19,654 nt of DNA, from contig NW_022985440.1 in NCBI RefSeq assembly GCF_010093595.1, forward strand, positions 6,090-25,743, given 5' to 3'. Positions 17,901-19,654 of the stretch are shown piece by piece. Under the pieces are notes generated by a model that saw only the letters and a program-made list of their open reading frames with translations, had not been told where the DNA came from and made no database searches. The position numbers were made by a program, and so were the translations under genes. The stretch comes from Mytilinidion resinicola (taxonomy: Eukaryota; Ascomycota; Dothideomycetes; Mytilinidiales; Mytilinidiaceae). The first letter of the stretch is position 1, and each line of letters starts with the position of its first letter.

Positions 17901-17985
17901 GGTTGAGGAGGGCCGGGTCCTGGGGCTGGTCGGGCAGGTTGTTGTAGAGGGCGCCATTGCTGAGGTTTTCAGGCCAAGTCGTCAT
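14971..17985 (-). CDS. SWI1: SWI/SNF chromatin-remodelling subunit Swi1 (ARID protein)
   Basis: A 1004-residue intronless protein. Residues 1-250 are Gln/Pro/Met-rich and disordered, with KRPRE at 66-70 as a possible nuclear signal and a Gln run near 207-212. Residues about 258-350 form an ARID domain: AEAFVKNVSALM, VSYTKLYSVVMQQKGSKRVT, AWPMVAQALGF and a final LGLYENAYYKK helix. A second Gln-rich part (350-460) leads to a conserved helical C-terminal region, about 515-850 (LALDFLVRLSHEQR, LIAVTTILRNLSFFE, HFLISFAPC), the Swi1-type repeat-like domain. An acidic patch is at 940-955. Swi1 is a core subunit of the SWI/SNF complex; the ARID binds DNA and the Gln-rich parts contact activators. The ATG at 17985 has good context (CGAACCATGAC) and is preceded by two short uORFs. 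No neighbour is functionally linked. Confidence 0.93.
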   Translation of the reverse strand: MTTWPENLSNGALYNNLPDQPQDPALLNPSMFAGANLDLSQLQHNPQFQTRMQNGAFQTSSMAGQKRPREDSTGAPLSRSQTPGQQGQYGFQSSQHGGVQPMQVPSPFQHLHQGGSANATPSPTLQNQQFRPGMPPQRVQTVSPAQNSNGAQMSPMNYMQGSPMPQGYNQSFGGGSFPVQSVQPVALSANLQNRQQEAQRMYQMRLQQQQQQLAASNMAAQQRHQAAPMLGSSGQQPGMPVTRNPAQIQNQQAQRQSAEAFVKNVSALMQQSGHPFNPQPMVAMRPVSYTKLYSVVMQQKGSKRVTAIGAWPMVAQALGFPQQQFPNAGEEVRLIFEQNLGLYENAYYKKMQQQSAAMGNTQQAQMAAAMSTGQQMSPTKGMPQMGPNNVQAQQQQYLQQLQRAQAMQMDQSTPMKNNVPMATANGWSTPQMDSKMTPAALNQHRKSMSRQLEATPPHSQPLGFPSPSPGPDVKPRESAPPPVPPTSNGVEQQVKVEHGTEYEPKIKALGATHGGFDISAISDLGKSIATLRPNIPTLEEMGVINVRALSMSLQSGIHGEVRLALDFLVRLSHEQRVQLELEKCEDLIDAIIDCAEEQLDALAEDTPEVSDILDLTPYEDVIRNCRTEVESIQEIPEFGTPSYELDRTAERLIAVTTILRNLSFFESNHSLMSSPIVLKFVSNAIRLVGTRILLLRTHVNTADFMKDLIILLSNISDKIELPSREEAHNVLHFLISFAPCPRPSSPVRFTPYNPAIHRYLPPAVDTLAKLLARDDPNRTYYKQLFTADATSTPPYDLLTRAFALAVAVVPDRSKRGGRTNEEMRIAEARKPYLMQGMLAADILASLAPGPDSGIARSWLEAEDGWAQSLLRLSVFLFSADATPRAPPQPGSRQAPRMDHDLQGFQQITHRALAMLKKLGEKCKGGDLVIANGNVSAIKIENGEASDGEEGEFDGGSVKEVGAANRWTVKADVLPKKEMLLGALLTPNVDSVALRQLCSFARLDD

Positions 17986-18020
17986 GGTTCGCGGTGGACA
18001 GGCGGGTCAGCACTCTCCAT
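17982..18020 (-). promoter_or_regulatory. uORF of 12 codons overlapping the SWI1 start (ATGA)
   Basis: ATG at 18020 begins a 12-residue frame (MESADPPVHREP) whose TGA shares two bases with the SWI1 ATG (CCATGA). This stop/start overlap would favour termination-reinitiation or reduce SWI1 output. The uORF has G at +4 but a weak -3 base. If the TAG just before it is a 3' splice site, this uORF would open the first coding-proximal exon. Confidence 0.5.
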
Positions 18021-18050
18021 CTACACAGCAGCAGTCAGCGCAAGTTCCAT
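18021..18050 (-). promoter_or_regulatory. Second uORF, 9 codons, abutting the first
   Basis: ATG at 18050 gives MELALTAAV and ends in TAG at 18021-18023, directly followed by the ATG of the next uORF (TAGATG). The same phase has an earlier ATG at 18203, which would make it a 60-codon uORF. The stretch GCTGACTGCTGCTGTGTAG also looks like an intron branch site and 3' splice site, so it may be removed by splicing. Confidence 0.4.
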
Positions 18051-19500
18051 CTCAGACTGGCCGCCCGGCAGCCGCGCGACTGGCTCCGGCGCACGCAGAG
18101 GCGCGCAGACAGCGAGGGCGCGCGGCGGAGGTGAGGCGGATGATGGCAGGGAGGCGTGTGGGTGGGTGGCAGCGACGCGTGCAGCGGGGCCGCAGCGTGG
18201 CAAGCGGGGCGAGCGGAGAGAGGCTGGAGCAGGAGAGATGGAACAGACTCACACGCGATATCACTCTTCAGGGCGGGGGTGCTGGAGGCCGAGCAGGAAG
18301 TCACGGCAGCGGCAGTATGGTGAAAGGGAGAGCAGCCCAGCGGCTGGCTCGCTTGGCATCGCAAAACGAGCGTGGCCCGCCCCCTCAGCCCGGCATCGAG
18401 CCCGCCCTCACCACCACGGCGTGCGAAGCAGAAGCAGTCCGCAACCACCGCAGCAGCAACAGGAGGCAGCGCGGGACACGCGCCGCATCACCAGCACGCA
18501 GGCCAGCACGCCTCGCGCCCGGGCCGTGCCGTCGAGGAGCGGTTTGGGCTGCCAGGCGGCCGGGATTTCGACCCAGACCCGTTGGATGCCGAATCATGCT
18601 TCACCTCTCCATCATTTGCCCGGAGTGACACGAGCAGCACCCCTCAGGCCCGCCGGCCTCCACTCAGACACGGCCGTGGACAGCCAGCGGGCCGTTGCGC
18701 GCGCCTCTGCGCTGCCTGCTCAGTCTCCGCCGCCCGTGGCTGTCTGCGTCTCCTGCCGTGGCCTTCTCGACGCTCCCACACCGCGCCCGCGCCGGCTCAT
18801 GATGCGCGCCACCACGGGGTTCCCTGCGGCGATTGCTGCCAGTAATCGCGCCCCGGGCTGCCAGATGGCGTGTGGGGACGTGGTGGCAGTCGGCAGCGAC
18901 GGAAGGGGGATGGGATGTGAGAGCTTCGATGCGCCGATAATGGACCGGCATGGGGGCACGAGATGCGTCCTGGAAGCACGCTACTGCCTGGACGCCCTCG
19001 TCACCGCACCCAGCAGGATGAGGAAGGCGAGTGAGCCTGGAAGTGCACTACTGGACAGGCCGCACACGCCGCGAACTCCAGAGACTCTCCAGGGCGCCCA
19101 CTGCAGGTACCGTGGTCAGCGGAGCCGGATCGCAGCATCGCAAAAGCAACGGCATCCAATGAACGCTCCACCACGCATGGCGTTGGCCACACCACAGCGG
19201 GCGGGGGAGGCAGGATCGCGGTTGGCAGCTCCGGCTGAGCTTGGGACACACAAACATGTGGTCGTGAAGGTCTTGAAGTGAAACATGACGCTCGACAATC
19301 TCCAGGGAGCACGCTCCGACCATCTGTCTCGAGATAGATGATGCTAGGGTGGGCACACTCAGATTCAGGAACTTCTGACAGCCAGCTAGGAGCAAGGAAA
19401 CAGACGGGCGGGTCTTGGAGGTAGACTGTAGATTATTTGTACAGAGAAGACCGACCCACACACCATCACATCCATGAATTGCGCCCGACCTTGAGGTGTG
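18051..19500. other. GC-rich upstream and leader region of SWI1, no convincing gene
   Basis: About 1.45 kb of GC-rich DNA. Stop codons are rare by composition, so long frames are open on both strands, the longest on the + strand from 17698 to 19281 (527 codons), overlapping the SWI1 start. None has a domain-like pattern; they are Arg/Ala/Ser/Pro-rich. I read the region as promoter and 5' leader of SWI1, with a possible 5' UTR intron. Confidence 0.5.
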
Positions 19501-19515
19501 TGGTCGTGGATGATG

Positions 19516-19546
19516 CACGTGACACCCGGCACGTGATGAGGATTGG
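19516..19546. promoter_or_regulatory. Two CACGTG boxes and a CCAAT box
   Basis: CACGTG at 19516-19521 and 19530-19535, 14 bp apart start to start, each flanked as GCACGTGA. ATTGG (CCAAT on the minus strand) follows at 19542-19546. This is the composition of a fungal promoter with bHLH (Cbf1/Pho4/SREBP-type) and CCAAT-binding-complex sites. It could serve a gene beyond the right edge as well as SWI1, about 1.5 kb to the left. Confidence 0.45.
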
Positions 19547-19562
19547 TTATGGGAGGCTATTT

Positions 19563-19577
19563 ATTACATAACGTAAT
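19563..19577. repeat. ATTAC-ATAAC-GTAAT short inverted repeat
   Basis: Five-base arms with a five-base spacer; GTTACGTAAT-like half-sites resemble bZIP targets. Too short to assign. Confidence 0.35.
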
Positions 19578-19578
19578 C

Positions 19579-19612
19579 CACAAGTTAGTGGCCCGCACAA
19601 GCTAGTGGCCCA
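19579..19612 (+). repeat. 17-bp direct repeat, 2 copies
   Basis: CACAAGTTAGTGGCCCG at 19579-19595 and CACAAGCTAGTGGCCCA at 19596-19612 are adjacent and differ at two positions. It lies 40 bp from the window end; function unknown. Confidence 0.85.
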
Positions 19613-19654
19613 CCCAACCACGCTACCGAGGCCAAATATTCCGAATTACTCCAC

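Noticed and set aside
18372..18845. Multiple open frames of 60-157 codons on both strands upstream of SWI1
   Set aside because: High GC makes stops rare; the translations are low-complexity without motifs.

Overview
The window looks like nuclear DNA of a filamentous ascomycete (Pezizomycotina, probably a dothideomycete). The evidence is short GT-AG introns of 49-63 bp with CTRAC-type branch sites, a GPI-anchored PEBP-like protein, a Q-rich Swi1 homologue, and a transposon-filled block that has lost CpA/TpG in the manner of repeat-induced point mutation (RIP). The class-level assignment is an inference.

Region 1 (1-7600) is a nested graveyard of mobile elements. A Ty3/gypsy chromovirus pol remnant (integrase C-terminus then chromodomain, + strand) is split by two 5'-truncated Tad1-type LINEs in opposite orientation, each with a recognisable target-site duplication. 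Next come an unidentified degenerate reading frame with an in-frame 39-bp tandem repeat, and a Mutator-like (MULE) transposase. The transposase is heavily mutated over its DDE half but open over its last 346 codons (zinc-finger PCAH motif, AT-hook). A dense set of palindromes and short tandem repeats follows, then a minus-strand decayed frame and an LTR-like 84-bp sequence that also occurs at the left edge of the window. Stops in the recognised coding remnants are TAA or TAG, mostly where Gln or Trp is expected.

Region 2 (7600-8520) is the transition to gene-rich DNA: minisatellites, then the promoter of the first gene.

Region 3 (8522-12587) has three genes: an Frm2/Hbn1-type nitroreductase (+), adenylosuccinate synthetase (-, seven exons including two micro-exons of 21 and 20 bp), and a secreted GPI-anchored PEBP-like protein (-, one intron).

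Region 4 (12588-14970) is mostly without convincing genes; two weak minus-strand candidates are listed, one with a HeLo-like look.

Region 5 (14971-19654) holds an intronless 1004-codon SWI/SNF subunit of the Swi1/ARID type (-). Its leader carries two abutting short upstream ORFs, the second ending in an ATGA overlap with the main start. About 1.6 kb of GC-rich upstream DNA follows, with paired CACGTG boxes near the window end. The host genes are separate housekeeping or accessory functions, not one pathway. I found no clear new multi-gene system; the most notable items are the nested insertions, the sharp mutation boundary inside the MULE, the micro-exons and the uORF chain.
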